From: Bradyrhizobium sediminis
Lineage (GTDB): Bacteria > Pseudomonadota > Alphaproteobacteria > Rhizobiales > Xanthobacteraceae
Assembly (NCBI RefSeq): GCF_018736105.1
Contig: NZ_CP076135.1
Span: forward strand, 990,001 to 1,054,000
Length of the DNA stretch: 64,000 nt
Direction: 5' to 3'
The first letter of the stretch is position 1. Each line of letters begins with the position of its first letter. The notes under the pieces were generated by a model, which made no database searches, was not told the DNA's origin, and saw only the letters and a list, made by a program, of their open reading frames with translations. This document shows positions 63,898 to 64,000 of the stretch, piece after piece. A program made the position numbers and the translations under genes.

Positions 63898-64000
63898 GGT
63901 TTGGTCCCGGGCGCTGGCTGCAGACCAGACGCGCCCGGAGCCGTCCCGCCCGGTGGATTGGACATGCCCGGAAGGTTTCCGGGGCCGCCCGGACCGACCG
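63894..64000 (-). CDS. C-terminal end of a gene coupled to pyk (Gly/Pro-rich tail)
   Basis: Only the last 34 codons are in the window. They read VGPGGPGNLPGMSNPPGGTA and PGASGLQPAPGTKP before a TGA that overlaps the pyk ATG (ATGA). A low-complexity tail tells nothing about function. In related Rhizobiales a DUF1036 membrane protein gene is often next to pyk, so that is a reasonable guess but cannot be confirmed here. Confidence 0.5.
   Translation of the reverse strand, partial: VGPGGPGNLPGMSNPPGGTAPGASGLQPAPGTKP

Overview
This is a high-GC chromosomal window from an alphaproteobacterium, most likely Bradyrhizobium or a close relative in the Nitrobacteraceae. The signs are the tolQRAB-pal-cpoB-tilS-ftsH order, TrpX-type substrate-binding proteins, several families of dispersed palindromic intergenic repeats typical of Bradyrhizobium, and alphaproteobacterial promoter and CtrA-like motifs. 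Genus assignment is inference; no 16S gene is present.

Layout. 1-17.4 kb is a catabolic and stress neighbourhood: a homoserine-dehydrogenase-like oxidoreductase (cut by the left edge), a PhyH dioxygenase and a GntR/FCD regulator; then methyltransferase, GNAT, XRE-cupin regulator, alpha/beta hydrolase and MGMT; then two paralogous metallo-beta-lactamase-fold hydrolases around a GST and an FAH-family hydrolase; then an MDR reductase, two SDRs (one without the catalytic Tyr/Lys), a GMC oxidoreductase and a coniferyl-aldehyde-type dehydrogenase. An initiator tRNA with its terminator lies at 17.7 kb. 18-24.4 kb holds an exported caspase-like protease divergent from a tightly overlapping signalling operon: sensor kinase, single-domain response regulator, and response regulator fused to a class III adenylate cyclase. 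24.4-28.8 kb is less compact: two paralogous TrpX-type binding proteins, an apparently 5'-truncated MOSC protein, a GNAT protein and unrecognised coding fragments.

28.8-35.4 kb carries a class III aminotransferase, the two hydantoinase/oxoprolinase subunits and an enolase-superfamily enzyme. 35.5-45.1 kb holds htpG, a DUF3095 protein, small regulator/enzyme pairs (SDR, HxlR with a RibD-type reductase, two YciI proteins, TetR with DUF2852) and cysE. 45.5-58 kb is the cell-envelope block tolQ-tolR-tolA-tolB, then a GGDEF-EAL protein and a FeeM-like acyltransferase, then pal, cpoB, tilS and ftsH. CtrA-like TTAA-N7-TTAA sites precede tolQ, the FeeM-like gene and pal, suggesting cell-cycle control. 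58-64 kb contains a GT87-like membrane protein, a TetR regulator behind a 47-bp dyad, a frameshifted multispanning membrane protein gene, an osmC remnant, pyruvate kinase, and the end of a gene overlapping pyk by ATGA.

The least ordinary items are the kinase/regulator/cyclase module facing an exported caspase, the signalling genes placed between tolB and pal, matched operator-like palindromes around the TetR/DUF2852 pair, and the decayed genes beside pyk. I see no CRISPR array, prophage, transposase or recognisable defence island.
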